A stretch of DNA of 64,000 bases from Onchocerca lupi (taxonomy: Eukaryota; Nematoda; Chromadorea; Rhabditida; Onchocercidae). The position numbers and the translations under genes were made by a program. Under the pieces are notes generated by a model that saw only the letters and a program-made list of their open reading frames with translations, was not told the origin of the DNA and ran no database searches. The DNA lies in the NCBI GenBank assembly GCA_028564675.1, contig JAOVVO010000106.1:97003-161002 (forward strand). Reading direction: 5' to 3'. Positions 25,290 to 37,546 of this stretch are shown one piece after another. Position 1 is the first letter of the stretch. Every line of letters begins with the position of its first letter.

Positions 25290-25570
25290 CACGTTGCATT
25301 TACGTTTAATATAATAGCAGGGATTACGTCACTTTTACGTCTACTATAGCAGCATTAAATTACGCCATCTTTACGTCTATCTAATAGCAGTAATCACGTC
25401 ACTTTTACGTCTACTATAGCAGCAGTAAATTAAGCCATCTTCACATCTATACTGATAGTAGTAATCACATCACTTAACGTCTACTATGGTAGCAGTAATT
25501 ACGCCATCTTCACGTCTATTCTAATAGCAGTAGTCACGTCACTTTTACGTTTACTATAGTATCCTTTCAA
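25290..25570. repeat. 70-bp tandem array rich in CRE-like ACGTCA motifs
   Basis: Four copies of a unit containing CACGTCACTTTTACGTCTAC, then a TATAGCAGCAGTAA-like segment and GCCATCTTCACGTCTAT, start at 25325, 25396, 25467 and 25536 (offsets 71, 71, 69). Copies carry ACGTCA, the half-site of ATF/CREB factors, and further ACGTC words. The array starts about 110 bp upstream of the Tudor gene start codon, so it sits in its probable promoter. Regulatory function is inference. Confidence 0.8.
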
Positions 25571-26589
25571 GTTATAACCTTGTTTACTTTCTTCAGTAAT
25601 TAATGGGAACTTAAAACAATCACTTCTCAGCTTCTCGTCCATCTTCTCCCACCCTTAAATTTTGCCTAATAAAGGTCAGAAGACTGCAACACTTCAGGTC
25701 ACGTCTGTTACTTTTGCACCAATCCTCACCTTACGCCAACACTTCGCAACACTGTGATCCGCCCCCTATGAATGTGTAGCTAAGCATATGTTAAAAGCAT
25801 ACGTGTGGGTCACGTAGATCACGTGACTTAGAGTGTGAATCATTTAGCTTCGTAAAAGAAGACGTGTTTTCCAACTTTCCGAACAGATTGCAAATAAATC
25901 TAGGGAGCGATGATTGAGCACATGATCGGTTATTACTAGAAACGAGCAGCCATAAGGATCCGAAAATTACGTCATCTTATTAGAGACTGACGTTAGTAAT
26001 GACGTGATTTAATTATCACAAATTATCATTTATCACGACTATCACAAATTTATCACTGCGATATTTTCTTGTATTTTATTATTTTCGCTGATCACCTTAT
26101 CACTTTAGAAAAAGATCAGGAAATCATCCTCGTCAAATTGACCGCAATAGATATTCAGGTTATTCAGGTCAGTACCATAAGTATTGATCAGTCTTGAATT
26201 CTGATCGATCTTATCAAATTAATATCAATAATAACAAAAAATAGGATAATTTATCTCGATAAACACATAATTATGAAATGAAACAGTGTATATATATCAA
26301 TGGACTGATAAGTTATGCAAAAATTCTCAATATTGCAATTAAGATAAAAATTGTAATTAAGACAAAAATTCTAATTAAGACCAAAATTGTTTAATTAAAT
26401 TAATTATAACTTAATAAATAAATATGAACTGGATTTAAATTAATTATAGTTTTGCAAATAAAATAAGCTGGATTAAAATTGTAAAATTTTTATAATTAAA
26501 TAAAAGCTGAATTTAAATGAATTGTGACTTTGTAAACAAATATGATCTAACCAAGGAAAAGAAGAAATTAATGTAAGCAATTACCATAT

Positions 26590-26850
26590 TGTTGATGTAT
26601 CTTTTATCAAGCTGATTAATAACTTGATAAAACCTAGTAGAAATTAATCTAACTTGATCTTGATCTTGATCAAATTTGATCTTCAGATCAAATTCCATCA
26701 AGCTAATTGTAACTTGATAAAACTTAATCTAACTTGATAATTTCATCAAGCTGATTGCAACTTGATAAAACTTGATTTAAGTTGATCATTTTTATCAAGC
26801 TAATTCTAATTTGATTCTGACTTTTTTATATTTTTTATCAACTTGATTCA
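26590..26850. repeat. Degenerate array of AACTTGAT / ATCAAG words
   Basis: A loose repeat of about 60 bp (ATCAAGCTGATTGCAACTTG and then ATAAAACTTGAT) recurs about four times. Because AACTTGAT and its reverse complement ATCAAGTT alternate, the array contains many short palindromes. No coding potential was seen. Confidence 0.6.
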
Positions 26851-29120
26851 AAATTGATAATTACTTCATAAAAGATCGTCTTCATTTTTGATCACTCTTT
26901 ACCGTACATATTCTGATGAACATCAAAAAAATTCTCGAATAAAATTTGAATACATATCGAAAAAAAAAATTTAATTCGATAATTATTATTGGAAAAATTG
27001 AAGAAAATTTTTACAGTTATTTATTTCTAGGCTTTTTTTTCTTCAGAGTAATTTATTTCTTACATTTTAATTCCTTTCATCTATTTCGAAAAAAAATTCA
27101 AAAAAAAAAAAGAAAAATTCTCGAATATAAGTTTCGAAAAATTCTCGGAACATAAGTTTCCATAAATTTTAAATTGAAGATAATGATAATGAAGATATAT
27201 TTATTTCCATAATTTGTTCATTAAATACAATCGGTAAAATTTGGGTAATTTTTGATTTTAATTTGTAAAATTAATCAATTACATCTTCAGATTATTTATG
27301 TTAAATTTTTATGATTTTGGATTGTATACCAGATGTTTTCTTTTTCTTTTTTTTTTTTTTTTAATTACTCCGTCTGTGATGTAGAACGAATTTTAATTAA
27401 TTTCCAAATTATCATCATTTTAATCACATCTTTTTTTTCTTAAATAATAATTTCCAGTGCAACATCCAGACATCCTTTTCAGTTTCAAACTTAAAAATAT
27501 TTTTTATTTTTATTTCTTGTTCAAAAATTTAAAAAACTTACACTAAAAAAAAAAAAAGCTATATTTCAAGAAATTGAAAAAATTCCTTTTTCTAACGAAG
27601 TTATCTATATTACAGTATCCTGATAAATGATCTAATATCCATGTCTCATTTAAAATAAGCTCATCAAATTTCATGAGATAATTAAATTCGGACTTCTATA
27701 ATGAACTGGATTTAATCGATTATACAAGTCCAAATTTAGTTACCAACAATAGTGAAAAATTCTGCAATGAAACTTCATTTTGACTTGAATTAAAGTATAG
27801 TGAATATATGCATGTCATATGAGATTTAGGATTTTTCCTCTAAAATTGCATTTTAAATGATTGATTTTTTACATAAATCAAACCATCTTAGAGTGTCATC
27901 AGAATCCATCTTTGAATCTATAGAATTTGCTTCTGCGCATAAAATCTTCTTTGAATCTTCAAAATGTAATGCTCGAAGTTAAGGTTAACAGAAAACCTGA
28001 AATTTTATAAAATAATGTGGAAAAATATGACACGTCTCGAAAAAGAAAAAAAAAAACTTTATTACACTTATATCACAAAACAATGATTATGTTAGGAATC
28101 TAATATAATCTAATATACACGTATAATTTAGTGAAAAATAATGAATACAATGTTCTGAGATTCAAAACTCGGTGAAAAAAATTCTGTCCTATTTGAATTT
28201 ACAAATTACCCAGATTGGAATCTCAGAAAAAATCCTAAGCACAGAGATAATTCTCATTCTCGATACATTTTATATTATATATGCATGCTTTAGTTTAAAA
28301 CCACTCAGTCATCGTTCCATATGAAAAAATTTATCTGTGCCGTTAATCAAGTTTCTAAAAAGTTATTTTAATCATATATTTACATGTTAATTATCCGGCC
28401 CAAGAAAGAAACTAGAAAACAAATTTGCACATGCAGAAATTATTGGAATTTCAGTTTGAGTGACTAACTTCATTGCTATTTAGTATGACAGTTAAAACTA
28501 TATCAATTTGCTTTTTTTTTTTTTTTGTACATATAATGTAAAAAATTAAACAAAACAAAAATTACGTAATAAACCCGAAGTTCAATCTACACAGATGAAA
28601 GATATATAAATACCTTTTGTATTATGGTAATGGAATTAGCAAAGTTTGAAACTTATACATATACATTTTAAAAAAAAAACTTAAGATTAATCGAATAAAT
28701 ATCATAAAAATCCCTCGGAAAAATTACCTCCAAAGAATGTAGATCAATAATGTCAATTCCGGATTTTAGAATTCATAACTCAAATTTTTTTCTTTTTTTT
28801 CAATGGAAATCTCTAATTCCCATTTTTGTGAAAGCCAATTTTTGTACAGTTAATAAAATAATATTGACAAAAATGCTATAATATATAGTAAAGCCTATTA
28901 AACACAAATCACAATATATCAATTCTAAAATTTTTTTAGTTTAGCAAATTAAATCAAACCCGAAAGAAATAACAATAATATATGGAAATATCAGACTAGT
29001 TCTTTAATTTACAGAAGAAAATTTCAATAAAAATAAGCTGAAAGAAGAGAAATGAAGGAAAATTGCCACTTAAATACAGCAGAAAGTACTGGAGACAAAT
29101 TACATCTCTGCATGAATTGT

Positions 29121-32100
29121 TCAACATTTATCATCTTGTTTTTTGTCTTCTCGATACAAACAGTTGACGAGAAATGCCGCAATATCGGGATTGCTCCAGT
29201 AAGCAAAATGGCTTTTCAACACAGACCAATAACTGCGATCAGTAATTTGCGGTTGTATTTGATAATCCATACGATACGGCAATCCTTGAAAACAGTTTCG
29301 AAAAATTTTTAAAAATATATACATGAATAAAAAGTAGCGAAGAAAACAAAACATCAATATATAAGGGTAGATTTATTTTACAAAAAAAATTCCAGTATTT
29401 CGGGAAAGATTTTTACCAAAATTCATGCATCTTTCAATACTAAAAGAACTGTTAATGCTTCATATAACTGATATCAATTCCTTTAAAAAAGCTGACAATA
29501 CTACCTGAGAAACATTATCATGCATTCACCCGATGATTAAACTATTCATAGGATCATATCAATAAAGAGCTCAAAAGACAACCAAGTTATATAGCGGTAT
29601 TCAATAGCTGATCAAACGAACGATATGTATAAAAGATAATATTGTTTTGATGTCTATCTGTTTCATTCCCTGTCACGTTTCCAATTTCCAATATCAACTT
29701 CAGCATCTATCTATACAATGGGCAAGTTTTCAAAATAACATTAAAACCTACTTTCTTCTGGAGGAATTTCTTCTATCAATTTTTGAGCTTCATTCAATTT
29801 AGCTTCCTCAGCAAATCCTTCATTAGCTTCTTTTTCCTTACGGCTGCTTCCAAATTTCCACCAACTCTTCTTATTATCACCACTTTCTGATGGTGGAGGT
29901 GTTAAACTTCGTGGTGATGAACCTGAAATGTAAAACATTAAAAAAAGTAAAAAAATCCAATCTGAAAAATTCCTCGCAATCATAAAATTTTGTTAATTTG
30001 CGAAAAAAAACAAAACAGAACGTGACAAACAATTTCAACCTATCCAAGTTCTGTCCTGAAGATTTAGAATTGAATTCGTAAACGATCACACCTGGACTGC
30101 TTGGTCGTAAAGCCGATGAATCGTCGCTTTCGCATTCATCCTCTTCTTCAATTTCTTCATTCTCTTTGTCGCCAATAGCTATCATCGGAACATCCTTTTC
30201 TTTTTCAACTTTTTCCTTTATTTTTATCTTTTTGATATAAGCTTTGTTGATCTAGAAAGGAGATTTTAAATTTCGAGACGAAAATACTCAAATAAACAAT
30301 AATTAAATAAGAAAAATAGAATGTAATTGAAAAAAGATAATTGAAATGTGGGTTGTAAAATTCCATCATTTGATCCTACATTCCAAAATCAAACTGAAAG
30401 AAAAAAATTAACCCAAAAGGGGAGTGAGAAACATCACTTCCCATTAGATAGAGCAAGTGTTATAGAGAATTAACTCTTATTTTGATATAACTAACATCAA
30501 AAACAAATTAAAAACTGATGCATCTGCAGAGATGAAAAGCTGAGCACACTAATATGAAACAAATGATTTACTTGATAACCAACTACCAATACGCACTTCT
30601 GGTAGAAGAAGAGCATAATCCCGTAAAGAGCGTAGATCAATCGACGAGAACAATTTAATCGGTCGAATTAAACGATATTGCTTATGCATTAACGGTTCCA
30701 AGCGATATGCCTAGAAATAGCTCTGATGAAAATGAATAATTTTGCAATTTCGCAACTGTTACTCAAATTATCTAACTACATATTGCTTAAAGATATAGTT
30801 AAATAATTCTTGAAAAACTCGAAATTTTACCACTGGATCATATGGATGGAAAATATTGTATATTCTCTTGAGACTATCGGTTTCAGGAACAAAGGTTGTT
30901 GAACCTCGCATAATTAAGAAAACAGCGAGAGGCGAGCCAATACAAAACATATTTTTAACCTGAAATAATTTTATAAGAAGAAAATCTACCACAAGTTAAA
31001 ACAAAAAGTATCAATGTTTGGTAATTAAAAGTATCAGATAGATTCGTGAAATGACCTTAAACTTCAGCTTTTGTTTCTGCGTTATGAAAGCAAGTTGAAA
31101 TCCACCATAAAGTTCCAACAGTCTAAAACGCAAAAGATTTACGATCTAGATTGTATTTGATATGCAATTTTTTTTATTTAAAAGTATTTTAAAAGATTTT
31201 GATAAATTTAAACTATAAATAAAAAATGTTCAAGCTGTTTTGCAGAAATCCTACAGATACAGCAAACAATTATCATTAACATCCATTTTTTACAAAACAA
31301 TTAAATCGGTTATTTTTTCGAAGGACAAATATGTCTTTAAACATCTGCAAAATAGGAAATAATGAAATGCTAGGAAATACAGATATAACTACTTTAACCG
31401 CGCTTCCTGGAAGTCATTCAGTATTTCAGCATGTTCAGCCTTTATCGCCAATTGTTGTTCCTAAAATAACACAAACATAACTTCTTAATATTTAAGCCAG
31501 TTTTCTACAATCATAACTTCTAAATTATTTATTTTCTGAAATCTTCAATCCTTATTCAATCTGTTCACTGCCATCATTTGGAGATCAGTGATCTTCCACT
31601 CACTGGATAAACCTGTTGCTCGTAACTGTCACAAACGATGGAAGGTAAACACTAAAAATTTATGAAATATTTAACAGTAATTTTTCAAAAAGTACTCACA
31701 ATCATTTCAGCCACATATTTGTCATACAAAACAAGCGGAGACCAACAAGTCAGAAGATCATAGCACATAACAGATCCAAGTGAATGAGCATAAATTGAGA
31801 TCGATCCATCAAAATCAGGATAATTTTCTATAAACAAACTGTAAACGTTATTTAGCGACCGTATCAAACCTTCCATAATCTGAAAATCGAAATAAAATTA
31901 GTTCCGTATTTCCATATTCAGTTTTTATAAGCATAGCAGAAAAGAAGTAAAGCGTAAAGTTGAACTGGTCAACGAAATTAAAGAAAAAAAGTCTTATAAA
32001 AGTAAAAAAAAAAAAGATAAGAAATCTATTAAAATATATTTAATTATTTATAATAAAACACTTCATACGGAATATTGTTAGACATACGAAGTACTGTTAG

Positions 32101-34287
32101 AGTAACGATAGCAATTGAGAAATAACAGGCAAAGAACTAAATTTAATAATTTAACAGAAACACAGAATCCAAAAAACTTAATTCATTTCGATATAGCGGA
32201 GACTGATAATACATAATATCCATTGCTGTCGAGTTTAAAGCATTACGCATTGAGGACATTTTTGGCAAAGTGACATAATCGGTAATACCGCCATCTAAAA
32301 TTAAGGCTGCTCTCCATTCTACTGGTAAAACCATTGGACGACTTTTCTCATCCGGATAATGTTTATCCATGCAATTGTGTATGGCTTCTCGAACCCTACA
32401 ATAAAAAAGATCTTACTGATTCTTAAATCTGATTCAGTGCAAATAAAACTATGTCGAAAGTAAAACAACATATAAATAAATTTTATATTAAGATAAATGC
32501 AGATATTATTGAAGTAATCATCAACAAAAGATAGGTAAAAGTCAAAGACATCGATCAATTGGTAAATTTTACTGGTCGGTATTCCTCGCAATTAGATTTT
32601 CATATCCTTTTTGGCCAATACCATGAACAACCAATATCAAATGTTTGATAATTCGTTTGCCATCATCCCATTCCGCTTCTTCATATCCGCGTTTTAGAGA
32701 AGTTCCTTTACCCCAAGCTATGTATCGCAGCAATCGACTTGTTTTCGAATTATTATACAAAGTGATATCAATAACGGAATTCCATCGTACTTCGTACTGA
32801 TCTTGTAATTTGAGCTCCGCAAGAACTGAAAATTGGACTCGAAATAACCGAACCTAATTAAGGATTTCATTAAATTAGAACAATGCTTCCTCCAAAATCT
32901 AGCTTTCGCTTGAGAAAATGTATAATCATTTGAAAGATTACGTTCGAAAAATGGATTTTTCTACAATCATTCAATCAAAAACTAACCTGGTTTTTTGCTT
33001 GACTCCTTTTCTGAGAAAACTGGAGCATCAGGAATTGTTTGGGAACGAAAAATATGTAAATGATGCGCCTCAATGGGATCAGCCATGCTCGGATCAATTG
33101 GTTGCAAACTATCCGTCAGGAACCACGTCCCTCGACGAATTGTGATTGTGTCATCTAAAAATTTTATTCTCAGAACGAAGAATATCAAACTGAAATCAAG
33201 AAATGTCGAGTGGATAACTGAATTTATGCATTATAAGAAATTAGAAAGTTTGGAAAAATGATTTCAAATAAAGGAGTCTCAATCCAAAAGAAAAAAAAAT
33301 GCAAGAACACATTTCATTTGTATAAAAAACTAAATTAGGAACCTTTCCAGTAAATGGAAGTCAACACGGTGAGATCCTCGGACACTCGATATAATCCGTC
33401 CAATACTACTACTGATGTAGGCATCTTCATAGTTTGTAAATAGTATTCGGTAGTCTGATCCAAAGCAATTTGCATTCGTTGCCGCCAATATACTTCCAAC
33501 AATAATGAATCCATCCCTGAAATAAAATTTGCAAATAATTACAGTATTGTGCTATCCATTAAGCGAACAAAAATGCAACTAACATAACTGAAACTGGTTT
33601 CATTTTTTTTTTTTCGATTGCACTTTCGCTGAATAATATTTTGAATACAATATAAAATAGTGAAATGAGAAATAAGCAATTATAATGACAGCAAAACAAT
33701 TTCAACTTGTCCTATCTCGTTTTCAAATTCTTATGTTCCAACAAAAACCTGTAACTTCGTGCATTTATTTAAAAAAGAAAAAAAAAGAAACAGAAAAAAT
33801 TGATTAAAATTAGGATTAATATTAAAATTAGTAAAATTGAAATTAAAAAAATTAAGTTAAAATTAAGTCCTACTAAAATTAGAAGTATCCAATTTGAACA
33901 CAAGTTACCTTTGAAGGGTGTCCATTTTGTTTCCGTTCTTTTTCGATGAAACCATCTAACTTCAGAACACTTCAATTCCGCGACACGACGTTTTTTATGT
34001 CGTGGTGGTACTAATGGCGTTTTCAATGGATTACTGGTCACTGGCAAATCTTCGACTTGTGTTGATAAAACTTTAGGTGATAAGGTAATATCATTAGAAT
34101 TAGTTCCACTGATAGGTGTTGTTGTTACTGATAGGTTTTCGATTTCAATCGGAAAGTGTTCAACAATCGGTGTAGCATATAAGTCATTAGTTTGTTCTTT
34201 CAATTCTTTTTCAGTTAGTGTTTGATCTTCGTTCATTTGGATGTCTTCGGTCATTTCTTGAGCAATACTGGCCGCATCTGAACTCAT
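29121..34287 (-). CDS. ipla-1: DDHD-domain phospholipase A1 (DDHD1/ipla-1-like)
   Basis: Thirteen exons (high to low): 34287-33909, 33516-33343, 33154-32987, 32825-32573, 32395-32164, 31879-31700, 31460-31399, 31122-31056, 30959-30831, 30710-30572, 30241-30092, 29922-29752, 29284-29121; about 755 aa. Family landmarks in order are SEVRWFHRK near residue 110 (N-terminal WWE-like segment), EEAEWDDGK and VVHGIGQKG (~310), the lipase elbow YAHSLGSVMCYD with catalytic Ser at about 435, CIGSPLAVFLIMRG and FHPYDPVAYRLEPLM in the DDHD domain, and SHFAYWSNPDIAAFL at the end. Intracellular PLA1s of this family cut phosphatidic acid and phosphatidylinositol, affecting PI acyl chains and membrane traffic. 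The elbow reads A-H-S-L-G, with Ala in place of the first Gly of GxSxG. Residues ~610-700 are an acidic then basic low-complexity insert. The junctions of exon 5/6 and exon 10/11 are uncertain: phases fit only with weak sites. Confidence 0.87.
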
Positions 34288-37200
34288 CTAGAAAAGCAGA
34301 ACTATAAAAATTGATAAAATAACAACATAAAAAAACTTGTTTGATAAGATAAGGTCGAAATAAAAACGTACAATGTCAAGTTGACATAGCGATATATATA
34401 TATATTTTTTTTTGTTTGCAATCAAATTATTCAAGACTAAATCGATATTGTTTTTCTGGTCAACTGAAATTAAAACATAGCATTGATAATTTCTGCATTT
34501 GAAGTTAACTAAATTGTATAACTCCGCCAAATCTTCGAAGTGAAAAAAAAATCAATCATTATACTAGAACATATATATTTTAACTAATCAAAGTTCAATG
34601 ATACCATTGACTGATCAAATCACATGACAACTGTTAATGCTTTCAAATTTGAATTTAAAAATAAGTAAATAAGTTGCTGATTAAATCACATTATAGCTAA
34701 TGTCATCATATTTGGAATTAGGAAAAAAATAAATGATGAAATAATAAAATAAATTCATCAAAAATACAGAATTATATCATCATAACTAGTTCATCATTTA
34801 GAATGCTAATAGCAAAGATCCACTTCATTCAATATTTAACTTTTCATTATTTTTAGGACAATTTTCACGGTAGTATATTGAAAATTTATTTGTCGGAAAG
34901 TGAAAATTCTTCTCTACCAAATTCATCCCAATTTTAAATGTTAGATTTTATGTTCATATTGGTTTATATTCATATATCAATACAAATATCAGATTAAATT
35001 TATCTTTCATTATTTTTGAAAACGCTTATCCAGAATGAATTAGTACTGGCTGGCAAGATGATATTCGCACTAAAGCATTAACTAATAACTAATTAATATA
35101 TGAAATTAATTGATTAATTATATATACATTCAAACGAAGATGTGCATTTGCTGTTCTGAAAATGATCTTTCATTTCACATTTACACTAGCTTTTTTCTAT
35201 TATTTAAATTTTTTTTTTTTTTTTTGAATATAACTATCTCGAATTATTTTTTCTCTCTGTTCTTTTAAACTCTTTTTCCATGAAGCCTTATATGAAAGTT
35301 ATTCAGTTTTATTATTCAACTAAATAAATCGTCCAACAAAATTTTTGAAAATATCGGAAACTATTGTTCATTTTATAAAGGCATTCCTAAATCATATTTT
35401 CCTTTTTATTTCATTTCTCTCGTTCTCTTCCATTTTATTTCTTTTTTTTTTTTTTGTTTTTTTTCTCTCATTTTTTTCCATTTTATTTTTTTTTTTTTTT
35501 TTTTTTTTTTTCAAATAACTATTCAATGAAATAGAATCTAAAATTAAACTATAAGTATCAAATTGTCTAAATAATATGAAAAAGTATAATCAATACACTA
35601 CCCCTATGACCTACATGAAATTGAAAGAAATTTTTTTTTTTTAATAAATGCGAGAATAAATAAAACCAAACTAACATCCGTCAAAGAAAGACAGATAAAT
35701 AAAGAATTGTAAATTCTTTAATCTCAATCAAAATTAGTATAATTAGCCAACTTAAAAATTATAAAAATAAAAAACCAAAAGAAAAAGAATGATAAAGTCT
35801 TCGGAAATTTTAGAAGAAATTAAATCAAATTAAAGTTTTTGATATATTAAAAAAAGACACTAAAAAGTAAAATTTTCCAATCTTTTAGACACAGCTAAAC
35901 ATTTTCCAAAAAAAAAAAAAATAAGCCAAAAAAATATTATTATTTCCATATTTTATTATTCATTTCCAAAAAAAAGAACAAATATAATTTTTTGCTGCTC
36001 TTTTTATAAAAGAAAACGGGGTTTGGTAGGCCTTTTATTAGCTTAGTTTTTATTATTTATTATTCTGAATTATTATTTATTTGGAATGATTTTTGCTGTT
36101 GATTATGGAGAAATATATGACATGTATGTGTTGCGCATCATTTTTATCTGATAAGCGTAAAATAAAAATTTGTAGTAAAATCAACTTAGATCTTATAAAA
36201 TAGAATCGATGATCAAATTAATCAATATTAAAGTCATTTTGTCATAAATCAAATAAAAATTGTCTGAAAAAAGAGAAAAAAAACGAAGCGAAAATAAGAC
36301 AAAATACAATAATAAGATTAAAATAGAGCGATAAAGCAGAACAAAATTCACATATTATATATACAAGTTGATGCTATCCGTTATTTAAACCAGTAAAAAA
36401 TTTCCGATTTTTTTATAAGTTTTTCACATATTCTCCAATAGAAGATTGATTGCCTGATTGTTATGAACAGAAATGAGACGAAATTTGATATTATCCTCGA
36501 AAAAAAAAAAAAAAAGAAAAAAGAATGGTCATTAGAAGTGAACTGAAAGGGAACTTTGTAAAATTTTGAAGTCAGATGAATCATGATATTGATTGAAAAG
36601 GCGTAATTTCAAATCTGAAAAGCATTGAAGTTTATGAATTAAAAATGAAAAAAGCAAAAGTTTCTTCATAAAAAGAAATATTCCTATATTTGAACTGGTC
36701 TATTAAAAACTTATACATATTTGGTTTCGGCCTTATTAACTTTATGCACTATAAAGTTTAAATATCAGTCAGCGATCTTCAACAGCAATGACAAATCTAT
36801 TACTTTTGATCATAAGAAAATTCAAAAATCTGGATTACTCCTAAAAAGACAAATGAAACTTCACTATAAATGAATTTTAAAAACCACTCAAAATAAATTT
36901 CGATTTGTTTTATAACTGTCAATAAGCTGAGAGGAAAAAAAGTGATAAAAAATAGACTGGAACTCAAAAATTTAGTTTGTCCTTGCAGTTATAAATCACG
37001 AGAATTTTCTTTTTTCACATCCGAACTACAATGGAAAATTTTGAAACGAGAAAAACAAAATTAGAAGGAAAAATATAGAAAAATCTGAAACATCAGAAAA
37101 AAATGTAGGGAAATGAGATTAGATTATATAAATTAATTTAACAAATTTTTATTTTCTATTAGGCTAGATAATGAAGTGCTTGAACATAATATTATTTCTC

Positions 37201-37461
37201 ATTTCACACACATGGTAGCATTCAAATAATAATAATAAAAATTAATTGAAAATCGAGCCTTCAACAACAGTACTTTATTGTCCAATTTATTTAATGAGAA
37301 CAAATGAGCAAATTTTGGTTTTCTTCTTGCGTTTTTTTGATAATAAACTAATTCTTTAAATGCAAAGTTGAATTTAAAAAAAAAGCAATATTTATCGGAA
37401 TAAAAACTATCTTTGGAAAGAAAAAATTCGATTAGGATTCTCACTCAGCCCGAACAAATAG

Positions 37462-37546
37462 CTTGCACGAAAAGATAAATCTTCTGTAAAAATATCCCAC
37501 CTGTTCTTGCACGAAAAGATAAATCTTCTGTAAAAATATCCCACCT
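37462..37546. repeat. Perfect 41-bp tandem duplication
   Basis: A segment beginning CTTGCACGAAAAGATAAATC and ending AAAAATATCCCACCT occurs at 37462-37502 and again without change at 37506-37546. The offset is 44 bp. The perfect identity points to a very recent event or to an assembly or replication-slippage artefact. Confidence 0.9.

Larger units (their letters stand above)
25179..29120. other. Intergenic region between Tudor and DDHD genes
   Basis: No gene was recognised here. From the Tudor gene outward it holds the ACGTCA array, then a less AT-rich island at about 25640-26000 with GATCACGTGACTT at 25817 and TGACGTTAGTAATGACGTGA near 25988. An AACTTGAT-rich array follows at about 26590-26850, then AT-rich sequence with poly-A/T runs up to the DDHD stop codon. 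Both flanking genes are on the minus strand, so the left half is probably the Tudor promoter. Confidence 0.5.

Noticed and set aside
34288..34530. 80-codon minus-strand frame directly upstream of the DDHD lipase start
   Set aside because: It contains an internal TTTCAG acceptor and looks like outron/5' UTR; no lipase-family similarity was visible.
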